Below, one piece after another: positions 1 through 8,383 of a stretch of DNA of 62,336 nt. Origin of the DNA: Parachlamydiales bacterium (GTDB lineage Bacteria; Chlamydiota; Chlamydiia; Chlamydiales; SM23-39); assembly GCA_015661075.1 (NCBI GenBank), contig JACVQJ010000006.1, positions 1 to 62,336 of the forward strand. The letters run 5' to 3'. The notes beneath the pieces were generated by a model. That model searched no databases and was not told the origin of the DNA. It saw only the letters and a program-made list of their open reading frames with translations. Position 1 is the first letter of the stretch, and each line of letters opens with the position of its first letter. The translations under genes and the position numbers were made by a program.

Positions 1-1
1 A

Positions 2-27
2 GCCCATAGCTGAAAGCAGCTATGGGC
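2..27. other. Perfect 11-bp hairpin downstream of rfbB
   Basis: Two 11-base arms (2-12 and 17-27) are perfectly complementary around a 4-base loop. The hairpin lies about 70 bases beyond the rfbB stop codon, so it could end or stabilise the rfbCDB transcript. No T-run follows on the minus strand, so it is not a classical intrinsic terminator. Confidence 0.4.
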
Positions 28-98
28 GAGACAGAGGATCCATATGGCAAAGCCGCAGCCCCCTATGGAAACGGAACTTGTGGGTAACGATCAGCCTT

Positions 99-1118
99 TT
101 AGGGAGGGGAAGATGTCAAAGCCCCTGATGAACTGACCTGCGCTTTCAGATACCAGCGCACCGTTTTGCGAAGGCCGTCCTGGATTTCGATTTTCGGCTC
201 CCACCCCAGCTCTCTTTTGATCTTTGAAATGTCGATCGCATAGCGATAATCGTGGCCGGGCCGATCTTCCACAAACCGGACAAGGGCGTTCAAATCGCGC
301 ACATCGCGATGGGTCTCATCGGCAATGATCTCCAGCAAATGGCGGATCAGATCCAAATTGCTGCGCTCAGTGAGCCCGCCCATATCATACGTCTGATGGC
401 GCTGGCCGCGGCACAAAATCCGCCACAATCCTTCGGCATGGTCATCCACATAGAGCCAATCGCGCACGTGATGGCCGCGGCCATAGACCGGCAGCGGCTT
501 TTTCGCAAGGGCGGCCAGAATCATGAGGGGAATCAGTTTCTCGGGATATTGACCGGGGCCGTAGTTATTGCTGCAATGCGAAATCGTCGTCGACAAATTG
601 TAAGTGTTCGCATAGGCGCGCACCAAATGATCCGATGCGGCTTTTGACGCGGCGTAAGGAGAATTGGGCCGGTAGGGAGATTGTTCATTGAACGCGCCGC
701 TCTCGCCCAGAGCGCCGTACACTTCATCCGTGGACACATGATGGAAATGCACTTCGGGAAACTGGCGCACCGCTTCGAGTAGAGCCATTGTGCCTTTGAC
801 ATTGGTTTCAATGAAGGGTGCAGCGGACGCAATGCTCCGATCGACATGCGTTTGAGCGGCAAAATGGACAACGGCGTCAATCTCTTCTTCGGCGAGAATC
901 GATTCAATCAATGTCTGATCGTTGATGTCTCCCTGAATGAAACGATAGCGCGGATGATGATCCACTGCTTTGAGGAGCTCTAGATTCGCAGAGTAGGTCA
1001 ATACATCCAGGTTCACCACATGCGGGGCCGAATCGGAGAGGCGAAACAAAAACCGGATGAACGCCGATCCGATGAATCCCGCGCCGCCCGTCACTAAAAT
1101 ACGATCCAGTTTACGCAT
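99..1118 (-). CDS. rfbB: dTDP-glucose 4,6-dehydratase
   Basis: Cytoplasmic NAD-dependent enzyme converting dTDP-glucose to dTDP-4-keto-6-deoxyglucose, the second step of dTDP-L-rhamnose synthesis. The 339 residues match the family length. An N-terminal Rossmann motif TGGAGFIGS lies at residues 10-18. The catalytic Thr-Asp-Glu is at 130-132 (STDEVYG) and the Tyr-x-x-x-Lys pair at Y155 and K159 (YAASK). SNNYGPGQYPEKLIP is a typical RmlB segment. It is the last gene of a minus-strand run rfbC-rfbD-rfbB and overlaps the end of rfbD by 8 bases, implying co-transcription. The nucleotidyltransferase rfbA (step one) is not in this window. Function is near certain from motifs; whether rhamnose goes into LPS or another glycan is not visible. 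Confidence 0.95.
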   Translation of the reverse strand: MRKLDRILVTGGAGFIGSAFIRFLFRLSDSAPHVVNLDVLTYSANLELLKAVDHHPRYRFIQGDINDQTLIESILAEEEIDAVVHFAAQTHVDRSIASAAPFIETNVKGTMALLEAVRQFPEVHFHHVSTDEVYGALGESGAFNEQSPYRPNSPYAASKAASDHLVRAYANTYNLSTTISHCSNNYGPGQYPEKLIPLMILAALAKKPLPVYGRGHHVRDWLYVDDHAEGLWRILCRGQRHQTYDMGGLTERSNLDLIRHLLEIIADETHRDVRDLNALVRFVEDRPGHDYRYAIDISKIKRELGWEPKIEIQDGLRKTVRWYLKAQVSSSGALTSSPP

Positions 1119-1971
1119 ATGTTTTTAGTAAATACTCTTTTAAACCATCTTTCCAATGGCGAAGCGGCTTACCCAGCTTTTCATCCGCTTTGGTTGTATC
1201 AAGCACTGAATACAGCGGGCGCGGAGCCGGTGCGCCATAGTCCAGACTCAACACCGGTTTAATATAACGGCAGCGCACCGGCAAATTCAGAGCGAGCGCC
1301 TCCGCGCCAATGACCTCGGCGAACGCATGCCAGCTCGTCTTGCCGCTGCTCGCCACGTGATAGATTCCCGACCAATCGAGGGCCTGAACAACGGCCTCGG
1401 CCAGATCCGGCGCATAGGTCGGCCGTCCTCTTTGATCGGAGACAACGGCCACTTCTTCTTTTTCCAGCATCAATCGGATCATGGTGGAGACAAAATGTTT
1501 CGGACCCATTCCAAACAGCCACGATGTACGGATAATACAAGCATCGGGCAGAGCGGCGAGCAAATGTGTTTCCCCCTCAGCCTTGGTCTGTCCATATACG
1601 GTCTGTGGAGCGATCCGGTCGGATTCCAGATAGGGATGACTCGATAGGCCGTCGAATACATAATCGGTCGAAATATGAACGACGCGAAAGCCCATTTCCG
1701 CAGCCAATGAGCCGATGAGAGCCGGCGCCAAAGCATTGACCTGGCGCGCCAATTCGGGTTGCGATTCGGCTAAATCGACTTGAGTATACGCGGCGCAATG
1801 AATCAAATGGGTGAACGGCCCCATCTTGCGATAAAACTGCGCTAATGACGACAAATCGGTGACGTCGGCGTCGGATTTAGATGTACCGACAAACTCGACT
1901 CCCCTGGCCAAGAGCGCCTGCTGGAGCGCCGAGCCCAAAAGACCTTTGGCGCCAGTGATCCACACCCTCAT
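1111..1971 (-). CDS. rfbD: dTDP-4-dehydrorhamnose reductase
   Basis: Final step of dTDP-L-rhamnose synthesis: NAD(P)H-dependent reduction of dTDP-4-dehydrorhamnose. The protein has 286 residues, normal for RmlD. The dinucleotide-binding motif is GAKGLLGSAL at residues 7-16, HISTDYVFDG is a family hallmark near residue 100, and the catalytic pair is Y126/K130 in YGQTK. The start codon overlaps the rfbC stop by 4 bases and the 3' end overlaps rfbB by 8, so the three genes form one tightly coupled operon read from rfbC to rfbB. Nothing looks broken. Assigned by motifs and by its two pathway neighbours. Confidence 0.94.
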   Translation of the reverse strand: MRVWITGAKGLLGSALQQALLARGVEFVGTSKSDADVTDLSSLAQFYRKMGPFTHLIHCAAYTQVDLAESQPELARQVNALAPALIGSLAAEMGFRVVHISTDYVFDGLSSHPYLESDRIAPQTVYGQTKAEGETHLLAALPDACIIRTSWLFGMGPKHFVSTMIRLMLEKEEVAVVSDQRGRPTYAPDLAEAVVQALDWSGIYHVASSGKTSWHAFAEVIGAEALALNLPVRCRYIKPVLSLDYGAPAPRPLYSVLDTTKADEKLGKPLRHWKDGLKEYLLKTYA

Positions 1972-2504
1972 GGCAGTTCCATTCGCTGAAATAAAGGCGC
2001 CTGGCGATCCCGATCGGAAAGAATGGGATGGGACACCGGCCAGGCAACGGCCAATGCAGGGTCATTCCACAAAATCGATCGCTCCTCCTTCGGATCGTAG
2101 GGAGCGCTGACTTTATATTGAACGCGAGCCGTATCGCTCAAAACGCAATAGCCATGTGCAAATCCGACAGGGATAAAAAACTGCTGATAATTATCAGCGC
2201 TCAATTCGATGGCCTGCCATTGCCCGCAAGTCGGAGATTGGGGCCGGATATCCACGGCAACATCCCAAATGCACCCCTGGAGAACAGAGATCAGTTTGGC
2301 TTGTCCAGGCACCGCCTGATAGTGCAAACCCCGCACGGTATTTTTTTGAGAAAAGGAAACATTGTCCTGAACGAACTCAACATCGATGCCGGCGTCGGCG
2401 TAGCGCGATTTGCGATAGCTTTCAAAAAAAAATCCCCGCGCGTCTAGAAAGACTTTCGGCTGAATGACGAAAAGCCCTTTGATAGGGAACGATTGCAGCT
2501 GCAT
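1968..2504 (-). CDS. rfbC: dTDP-4-dehydrorhamnose 3,5-epimerase
   Basis: Cupin-fold epimerase acting on dTDP-4-keto-6-deoxyglucose between RfbB and RfbD. The 178 residues are typical for RmlC. The N-terminal PKVFLDARGFFFESY block, the catalytic histidine H61 in VRGLHYQ and the tyrosine Y130 in RVQYKVSAPYDP are all present. It is the first gene of the rfbC-rfbD-rfbB run; a spacer of about 70 bases separates it from the pgeF-like gene upstream on the same strand, so that gene could be transcribed with it. The full pathway also needs RfbA, which must lie elsewhere. Confidence 0.93.
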   Translation of the reverse strand: MQLQSFPIKGLFVIQPKVFLDARGFFFESYRKSRYADAGIDVEFVQDNVSFSQKNTVRGLHYQAVPGQAKLISVLQGCIWDVAVDIRPQSPTCGQWQAIELSADNYQQFFIPVGFAHGYCVLSDTARVQYKVSAPYDPKEERSILWNDPALAVAWPVSHPILSDRDRQAPLFQRMELP

Positions 2505-2575
2505 GACTGTGAATCCAGGACGCTAGCCATCCATGATTGGATAATGGCTCATTCGCAGCAAGATTTTTTTGTCTT

Positions 2576-3325
2576 TCACTTCATGACAACGACTGTCGCA
2601 TTCCGCCCACCTTTGGCTTCGCGCCGGTGGGAAAAATAATCTTTGGGAGCGCAATAGGTACAGACCCGAGCCATTTCGATGTTCTTGTCCAATACGCCCG
2701 CATTGACAAGCTGCATGCGGCTGATCGCCCAAAAGTCGAAATAATGCGGCGTCTTTTGCATCGGCCAAAACTCTTTTGGCAATTCCTCTTTGTAATTCTT
2801 GAACTCGGCATGGCAAGGTCCCAGCGAGGGAGAAATGCAGACGAGCAACTGTTCGGGTTTGGATTTTACTTCGCTTTTCAATCTTTCGATGAGCTTGGCG
2901 TAAATGTTCTGGACACTGCCTCGCCAGCCGGCATGGGCGACAGCAATCATCTCATGGGCGGGATCGAATATGATTGCTGCCTGGCAATCGGCATGGCTGA
3001 TAGCCAGAGCAATATTTTTTTCCGTAGTAAAGAGAGCATCCGCCTGATGCGTTTTGTCTCTATTTTGCGCTGTGACGCGAACGATCTGATCGCCATGATT
3101 TTGGTGGGGAAAAACAACCGTTGGCGTATTGAAAGCCTTGGCGATCCGCGCGCGATTCACTTTCACGGTATCGGGATGATCTCCGACGTCGTTGGAGACG
3201 TTAAGGGCGGCAAAGGGTCCCTCGCTCATGCCGCCATGGCGCGAGAAAACGCCATGAATCACATGAGAATATTTCTCCAAAAGATCATACTCCAACCACT
3301 GTAATTTTCCCGTTTCGTTTTCCAC
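2576..3325 (-). CDS. pgeF: Laccase-domain protein (PgeF/YfiH, LACC1 family)
   Basis: Member of the multicopper-oxidase-like YfiH/PgeF family. These are cytoplasmic enzymes; relatives act on purine nucleosides (LACC1) or remove mis-incorporated residues from peptidoglycan precursors (E. coli PgeF). Of 249 residues, the recognisable family blocks are SRHGGMSEGPFAALN near residue 28, HQNHGDQIV, HADCQAA and AHAGWRGS, whose His and Cys residues are the metal ligands. Length is normal. It is transcribed away from the EamA transporter at 3445, so the 119-base gap probably holds both promoters. Which substrate it uses cannot be told from sequence. Confidence 0.88.
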   Translation of the reverse strand: MENETGKLQWLEYDLLEKYSHVIHGVFSRHGGMSEGPFAALNVSNDVGDHPDTVKVNRARIAKAFNTPTVVFPHQNHGDQIVRVTAQNRDKTHQADALFTTEKNIALAISHADCQAAIIFDPAHEMIAVAHAGWRGSVQNIYAKLIERLKSEVKSKPEQLLVCISPSLGPCHAEFKNYKEELPKEFWPMQKTPHYFDFWAISRMQLVNAGVLDKNIEMARVCTYCAPKDYFSHRREAKGGRNATVVVMK

Positions 3326-3444
3326 AGCACCCCTTACCTTTTTTTTAAAGGTGTATCAAATCGGGAGAAACTCTGCAATGTTGCTAATCACCATCTTTCT
3401 CTTTATACTGATCAAGCTAATCCATTAGTATTCAGATTATAAAT

Positions 3445-4371
3445 ATGCCATCGACAGAACCGACGCCTGCCCGGCTCAAGCTGGGAATCATTATCACGCT
3501 CATTGCCGGGCTGTTTTTTGCCGCGGCGAGCGCGCTCGTCTACAATTTCCGGGGACGCTTTCCCACGATCCAGATCATCTTCATTCAGAACATCGTGAGC
3601 CTGATCTGCATTTTTCCGCTGGCTATTCGTAAAGGATTCAAACATTTAAAGACCAACGAATTGCCCGTACATCTCATGAGAGACACAATGGGCGTCGCGA
3701 GTTATTTCCTCTATTTTCTGGCGATCCGCTACTTGAATCTCGTCGACGCGACGACGCTCAATTACACAGCTCCTTTCTTCATCCCCCTCATCTGGCTCGT
3801 CTGGCAAAAAGAAAGAATCCAACGCAGCGTTTGGTGGTCGATCGTCGTTGGATTTATCGGCGTGGCTTTAATCCTCAATCCATCAAAAAATATTTTCCAG
3901 CTCGGCTTTTTATACGGCATTTCCTCAGGAGTCATGTCTGCGCTCGCCCTCGCCGCGTTGCGCGTGCTCAACGTGAAACACGAACCGATGAGGCGGACTC
4001 TCTTTTATTATTTTTCCGTGGGAACTCTGTTAAGCTTTCCGTTTGCGTGGGCGGTTTGGGTGCAGCCTATCGCTGAAGAATGGATTCTGGCGGCAGGCAT
4101 TGGAATGGCCACCGCGCTCGCTCAAGTCCTGCTAACCATCGCCTATCGCTATGGAACGGCGTCATTTCTCTCCCCATTATCCTATATCGGGGTGATCTAT
4201 AGCGCGCTCATCGCCTATTTTGCGTTCGGCCAGGAGATGGGCTGGCAATCGTGGATCGGAGCCGCCTTCATTATCATCGGCGGCACGATGACCTACATTT
4301 TCAAGAAACAACCCCAAACGGTGCTCGAGACATTCGAGCAGCCGCCGCAAAAAAAAAACCCGCCGCTATAA
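3445..4371 (+). CDS. EamA/DMT-family membrane transporter
   Basis: Inner-membrane protein of the drug/metabolite transporter superfamily: 308 residues with about ten hydrophobic segments arranged as two EamA repeats (roughly residues 10-145 and 155-290). The first repeat contains FFAAASALVYNFRGRFP and ends near GVALILNPS; the second ends at WIGAAFIIIGGTMTYIF. Substrates of this family vary (amino acids, purines, S-adenosylmethionine in Rickettsia and Chlamydia), and none can be inferred here. The hydrophilic C-terminal tail is rich in Gln and Pro. Its 3' end overlaps the convergent deoxyhypusine-synthase-like gene by 6 bases. A broken relative lies at 13489-13749. Confidence 0.88.
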   Translation: MPSTEPTPARLKLGIIITLIAGLFFAAASALVYNFRGRFPTIQIIFIQNIVSLICIFPLAIRKGFKHLKTNELPVHLMRDTMGVASYFLYFLAIRYLNLVDATTLNYTAPFFIPLIWLVWQKERIQRSVWWSIVVGFIGVALILNPSKNIFQLGFLYGISSGVMSALALAALRVLNVKHEPMRRTLFYYFSVGTLLSFPFAWAVWVQPIAEEWILAAGIGMATALAQVLLTIAYRYGTASFLSPLSYIGVIYSALIAYFAFGQEMGWQSWIGAAFIIIGGTMTYIFKKQPQTVLETFEQPPQKKNPPL

Positions 4372-5376
4372 TGCTGATGTTGTCATCTGCGCGCGTGATT
4401 TTGCCGGCATTTTCTGCGCCGCTTCCATGACATATTGAAAAATCAGCGGGGCGACAATCGTCGCGTCCGATTCAATGATGTAGCTGGGCGTGGTCGGCGA
4501 CAGCTTGCCCCACGTGATCTTTTCGCTCGGCGTTGCGCCGCTATACGATCCATACGAGGTCGTGCTGTCGCTGATTTGGCAAAAATAGCTCCAGAGCGGG
4601 CACTCTTCTTTTAGATCCTGGCGGATGAGAGGAACCAAACAGATCGGAAAATCGCCGGCAATCCCGCCGCCGATTTGGAAAAATCCGACCGGCTGTTTTT
4701 GCTGGCGGTACCACGCCACGAGGGCGGCCATATATTCCGTTCCCGATTTAACAGTGTCGAATCGCTTGAGATCCTGCTTGATGATATGAGATACGAAAAT
4801 GTTCGCCGTCGTCGAATCTTCCCATCCAGGAACAAAAATGGGCAGCTTTTTCTCAAACGCGGCCATCAGCCAGGAATTTTTCGGATCGATTTCAAAGTAG
4901 GGCTCGAGTTCTTTGCTCGCAATCAGCTGATAGATAAATTCGTGGGGGAAATATCGTTTATTTTCCGTTTCCGCTTTTTTCCAAAGCTTCAGAATGTGAT
5001 GTTCAATGCGCCGGATCGCTTCGTCTTCCGGAATGCACGTGTCGGTCACGCGATTCAGCCCGCGTTCATATAGCGCCGCTTCATCGTCTTTTGTCAAAGA
5101 GCGGTAATGCGGCAGCCGCTCATAGTGGGTATGGGCGACCAGATTATAGATGTCTTCCTCCAGATTCGCTCCCGTACAGGAAATCGCATGTACTTTTTCA
5201 GTGCGGATCATTTCAGCCAAAGATATGCCCAATTCAGCTGTGCTCATGGCGCCCGCGAGCGTAATAAACATTTTGCCGCCGCCATTCAGATGGTCCACCC
5301 AGCCTTGCGCAGCATCGACACAGGTGGCCGCATTGAAATGTTTATAATGCTTCTTCATGAATTGATGGATGCTCAT
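4366..5376 (-). CDS. Deoxyhypusine-synthase-like protein
   Basis: Belongs to the deoxyhypusine synthase family (NAD-dependent transfer of the aminobutyl group of spermidine). The 336 residues include GGGKMFITLAGAMSTAELG near residue 32, SCTGANLEEDIYNLVAHTHY, and the active-site segment SEKITWGKL. Lysine K291 there corresponds to the catalytic lysine of the human enzyme. Bacteria have no eIF5A, so bacterial members more likely make homospermidine or a related polyamine; this is inference from the family. Only 12 bases separate it from the speA stop upstream on the same strand, so the two form a polyamine unit. The 3' end converges on the EamA transporter. Confidence 0.85.
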   Translation of the reverse strand: MSIHQFMKKHYKHFNAATCVDAAQGWVDHLNGGGKMFITLAGAMSTAELGISLAEMIRTEKVHAISCTGANLEEDIYNLVAHTHYERLPHYRSLTKDDEAALYERGLNRVTDTCIPEDEAIRRIEHHILKLWKKAETENKRYFPHEFIYQLIASKELEPYFEIDPKNSWLMAAFEKKLPIFVPGWEDSTTANIFVSHIIKQDLKRFDTVKSGTEYMAALVAWYRQQKQPVGFFQIGGGIAGDFPICLVPLIRQDLKEECPLWSYFCQISDSTTSYGSYSGATPSEKITWGKLSPTTPSYIIESDATIVAPLIFQYVMEAAQKMPAKSRAQMTTSAL

Positions 5377-5388
5377 AAAATTCCCCGT

Positions 5389-7323
5389 TTAAACGACCAG
5401 ATAAGTGTAGTGTTCAAGGGCTTCCTTGAAGCGTTTTTTCAGCTGCGCCGATTCTTCATTCGTCAGCCTTCCTTCCTTCAGCGCCTTTTCAATGGACAAT
5501 CGCAGACGTTCGATCAGATCGGCAGAATCGTACTGTACATAGCGCAGAACCTCGCTCATGCTGTTTCCTTCGATTTCATGCTTGAAGACCCAATTGCCCG
5601 CTTCATCCATATCAATATGCACCGCGTTCGTATCGCCGAAGAGATTATGCAGGCCGCCCAGAGTTTCCTGATAGGCCCCCACTAGAAAAATGCCGAGATA
5701 ATATGGCGTTTTATCCAGTTCATGGAGATGGATGTATTTGGCCGATTCCTTGGGATGGACAAAACGATCGATTTTTCCATCGCTGTCGCAAGTCAGATCG
5801 ACAATCGTCGCGCGCACCTTAGGCTCCTCATTGAGCCGGTGGATCGGCATTACGGGAAAGAGCTGTTTGATCGCCCACGAATCGGGAAGAGACTGAAAAA
5901 CGGAGAAGTTGCAAAAATACATCTTGAGCAGCTTCTCATCGAGCTTTTCGATATCGCTCGGTACATATTTCAATTCTTTAGACAATTGGCGAATCCTGGC
6001 CAGCAAATGACGGAAGGCGCTCTCGGCGTAACCGCGCTCAGCCAAACTGATGTTCCCCTGAATAAATTGTTCCAGAATGTTGTGCCTCAGGTCATACGCG
6101 TCGTTGAGCACTTCGTGGCATGTCTTCGGAGTCACCGTTTGGTAAAGATTGAGCATTTCCCCCAAAAGTTCGTGATTGCCAGGCGGCGGCCCCATCTCGC
6201 CGACAGGACCCAAAATGGGAGCGACATCGATCACTTCAGTCACTAACACACTGCTATGAGCGACGATCGCACGGCCCGACTCGCTCACGATCACGGGATG
6301 CGGAATATGGGCCTCGTCGCAGGCGCTGCCAACAGCGTAAACGATATCGCGTGCATATTCTTCCATCGAATAGTTCATGGAAGAATCGGAACTCGTCCTC
6401 GTTCCGTCATAATCAACTCCAAGACCGCCTCCCGTATCGAAAAAACTCATCGACGGGCACAGCTTGGCCAGCTCAGTATACATCCGTGTTGCTTCGCGAA
6501 GGGCCTTTTTAATGGAAACAATGGAAGTGATCTGGCTGCCAATGTGAAAATGCAGAAGTTTGAGCCAATGATCTTTTCCGGCTTTTTTCAATATTTCTAC
6601 GCCCATAATGATCTCGTGGATATTCAACCCGAATTTGGCCATATCCCCGCCGGAAGTAGCCCATATGCCGCTTCCCTTCGAAGAGGGCTTCATGCGAAAC
6701 CCGATCTCTGCATCGATACCGAGTTTGGAGGCAATTTCCAAAACCAGATTCAGTTCATAGAATTGCTCCACGATGATGATCGAACGTCGACCGATTTTTC
6801 TTGATAACAGGGCCAGTTCAATATATTCAGCGTCTTTATAGCCGTTGCAGAGCAATAGAGCCCCATCCGTGTTATGGATGCTCAATACGCCGACCAGCTC
6901 CGGCTTGCTGCCCACTTCCAGGCCGAGCAAGAAATCCTTGCCGGCGTTGCGAATGACATCGACCACGTGCTTTTGCTGATTGACTTTGATCGGAAAAGCG
7001 GGCCGGTAATGATTTTGATAATTAAATTCCCGAATCGCCCCATCGAAAGAAGCACAAAGCCTCTGGATCCGGTCTTTAATAATGCCGTCGAAACGAAAAA
7101 GAATCGGAGGATCGATCCCCCGCTGGACAAGCGACTGAACCATTTCGTAGAGATCGAATGTCGGGCCATTGCGGTCGGGGCGTACGATGATGTGCCCTTT
7201 TTCGTTGATGTCGAAGTAATTTTCCCCCCATCCATGGATCCAGAACATTTCGTTATTTTTCGAGCTATTCCAAACATTTTTTGAAGAAATTGGCTTCTCT
7301 ACGGGAGGGACAAATACTGTCAT
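5389..7323 (-). CDS. speA: Biosynthetic arginine decarboxylase
   Basis: PLP-dependent decarboxylase making agmatine from arginine, the entry to putrescine synthesis. The 644 residues match the SpeA family. K113 in FPIKVNQQKHV is the Schiff-base lysine; HFHIGSQI and FFDTGGGLGVDYDGT are the PLP-phosphate and substrate blocks; the C-terminal part carries GAYQETLGGLHNLFGDTNAVH. A GAGG ribosome-binding site sits 5 bases before the ATG. It starts only 28 bases from a 144-bp hairpin repeat (7352-7495), so its promoter must lie in or beyond repeat DNA. It is co-oriented with the deoxyhypusine-synthase-like gene. No agmatinase or agmatine deiminase is visible in the window. Confidence 0.95.
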   Translation of the reverse strand: MTVFVPPVEKPISSKNVWNSSKNNEMFWIHGWGENYFDINEKGHIIVRPDRNGPTFDLYEMVQSLVQRGIDPPILFRFDGIIKDRIQRLCASFDGAIREFNYQNHYRPAFPIKVNQQKHVVDVIRNAGKDFLLGLEVGSKPELVGVLSIHNTDGALLLCNGYKDAEYIELALLSRKIGRRSIIIVEQFYELNLVLEIASKLGIDAEIGFRMKPSSKGSGIWATSGGDMAKFGLNIHEIIMGVEILKKAGKDHWLKLLHFHIGSQITSIVSIKKALREATRMYTELAKLCPSMSFFDTGGGLGVDYDGTRTSSDSSMNYSMEEYARDIVYAVGSACDEAHIPHPVIVSESGRAIVAHSSVLVTEVIDVAPILGPVGEMGPPPGNHELLGEMLNLYQTVTPKTCHEVLNDAYDLRHNILEQFIQGNISLAERGYAESAFRHLLARIRQLSKELKYVPSDIEKLDEKLLKMYFCNFSVFQSLPDSWAIKQLFPVMPIHRLNEEPKVRATIVDLTCDSDGKIDRFVHPKESAKYIHLHELDKTPYYLGIFLVGAYQETLGGLHNLFGDTNAVHIDMDEAGNWVFKHEIEGNSMSEVLRYVQYDSADLIERLRLSIEKALKEGRLTNEESAQLKKRFKEALEHYTYLVV

Positions 7324-7351
7324 CGAGGCCTCATGTTAAATAATGGATCTT

Positions 7352-7495
7352 ATTGAACGCACTTCTTGCCTAGAATCCCACCCCTTCAGGGGTGGGTCTA
7401 GGCAAGATATTTTATTCGTGCGGTAAGCGGCTTTAGCCGCACCGCCTCCTTAAGCGGAGAAAGAATCTTCTCCTTTCAAGGAGGAGTTCTTCAAA
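7352..7495. repeat. 144-bp multi-hairpin repeat, copy 1
   Basis: First of two nearly identical 144-bp copies in the 448-base gap between speA and the Cys-rich gene. It opens with ATTGAACGCACTTCTTGCC and contains three palindromes in a row: a long one around CCACCCCTTCAGGGGTGG (7378-7395) whose outer arms are TGCCTAG/CTAGGCA, one around GCGGCTTTAGCCGC, and one around CTCCTTTCAAGGAG. Related sequence occurs at 7573, 13850 (5' end only), 60281 and, diverged and inverted, at 59595. It may be a non-autonomous mobile element of the palindrome-ended IS200/IS605 type, but no transposase is nearby. Confidence 0.85.
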
Positions 7496-7572
7496 AGTAT
7501 ATTACTTGATGGTCTTTTGTGAAAAAGAACTTTCTCGAAAATGACAAAAAAAAATGGGGACGTAAAAAAAAT

Positions 7573-7716
7573 ATTGAACGCACTTCTTGCCGCAATCCCA
7601 CCCCTTCAGGGGTGGGTCTAGGCAAGATATTTTACTCGTGCGGTAAGCGGCTTTAGCCGCACCGCCTCCTTAAGCGGAGAAAGAATCTCCTCTTTTCAAG
7701 GAGGAGTTCTTCAAAA
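7573..7716. repeat. 144-bp multi-hairpin repeat, copy 2
   Basis: Second copy, in the same orientation and 221 bases from copy 1. It keeps the CCACCCCTTCAGGGGTGG, GCGGCTTTAGCCGC and CTTTTCAAGGAG stems. It differs at the first palindrome, where GCCGCAATCCC replaces GCCTAGAATCCC, so the outer TGCCTAG arm no longer matches CTAGGCA. The 77 bases between the copies are unrelated and A-rich. The rest of the 7324-7771 gap holds no open frame of note. Confidence 0.85.
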
Positions 7717-7771
7717 ACTATCAAAGATGAGGCAGCAGAAGGACCTGCCGCCTCGAAAAACAGAATCGATA

Positions 7772-8218
7772 TTATCCTTCGACTGCTTCCTGGGCAGCGC
7801 CCTTGCGCTTTGTTCCTTTTTCGCCCTCGGAACCGCATCCTTTGTCGGGTTTGCTGCAGCTATCTTTTTTAGGAGCCGCTTCGCACTTGGGTTTCTTTTC
7901 GCATTTGTCGCATTTTGGAGCCGGTTCGCACTTGGCTGGCTTTTCGCATTTTACCGGCTTTTCGCATTTCGCCGGCTGATCGCACTCTTTGCCGCATTTC
8001 GTCATCGCGACTTCTTTGGTATCAACAATTTCTTTTTTCAGAAGAAGCGCATCATTTTCAGCAGCAACTTCTTTTTTAGGAACGATCACTTCCTCATCCG
8101 TTGCCGCCACTTCTTTCTTCGGTGCAGCAGCTTCTTTGGTGGTTACAGCTTGTGCTGACAAAAACAGCCCGGCGGTCAAGCCGATCAAGGCTAGTTTCAA
8201 TAATTTTTTTTTGTTCAT
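7772..8218 (-). CDS. Secreted Cys/Lys-rich repeat protein, function unknown
   Basis: Not a recognised family. The 148 residues begin with a clear signal peptide (MNKKKLLKLALIGLTAGLFL, cleavage likely after SAQA). A mature N-terminal third follows with several Lys-Lys-Glu-Val repeats (PKKEVAA, LKKEIVD), then a Cys-rich stretch of short units such as KCEKPVKCEKPAKCEP, with about a dozen cysteines in the last 75 residues. The spacing recalls metallothionein-like or small metallophore proteins, and chlamydial envelopes are known to rely on Cys-rich disulfide-linked proteins; either role is inference. It stands alone, upstream of two hairpin repeats on its 3' side and divergent from the methyltransferase/ATP-grasp gene. 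Confidence 0.75.
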   Translation of the reverse strand: MNKKKLLKLALIGLTAGLFLSAQAVTTKEAAAPKKEVAATDEEVIVPKKEVAAENDALLLKKEIVDTKEVAMTKCGKECDQPAKCEKPVKCEKPAKCEPAPKCDKCEKKPKCEAAPKKDSCSKPDKGCGSEGEKGTKRKGAAQEAVEG

Positions 8219-8383
8219 GGATAAAATTCTCCTGTTGAAGGTAGTTAATCTTTACGTAAAGAATGTAATGGGGTTGGGGGTTTTTTGTCCATCTCTTATA
8301 CCCTCGAAAAGAAAGGGATCTTCTCAAAATATCGGCCAGCTTCTAACATTTATATCCGTTACGAAACCACTACTGCGAATAAT

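Noticed and set aside
2537-3304. Plus-strand frame of 255 codons opposite the laccase-domain gene
   Set aside because: The minus-strand frame carries all PgeF motifs; the antisense frame has none.
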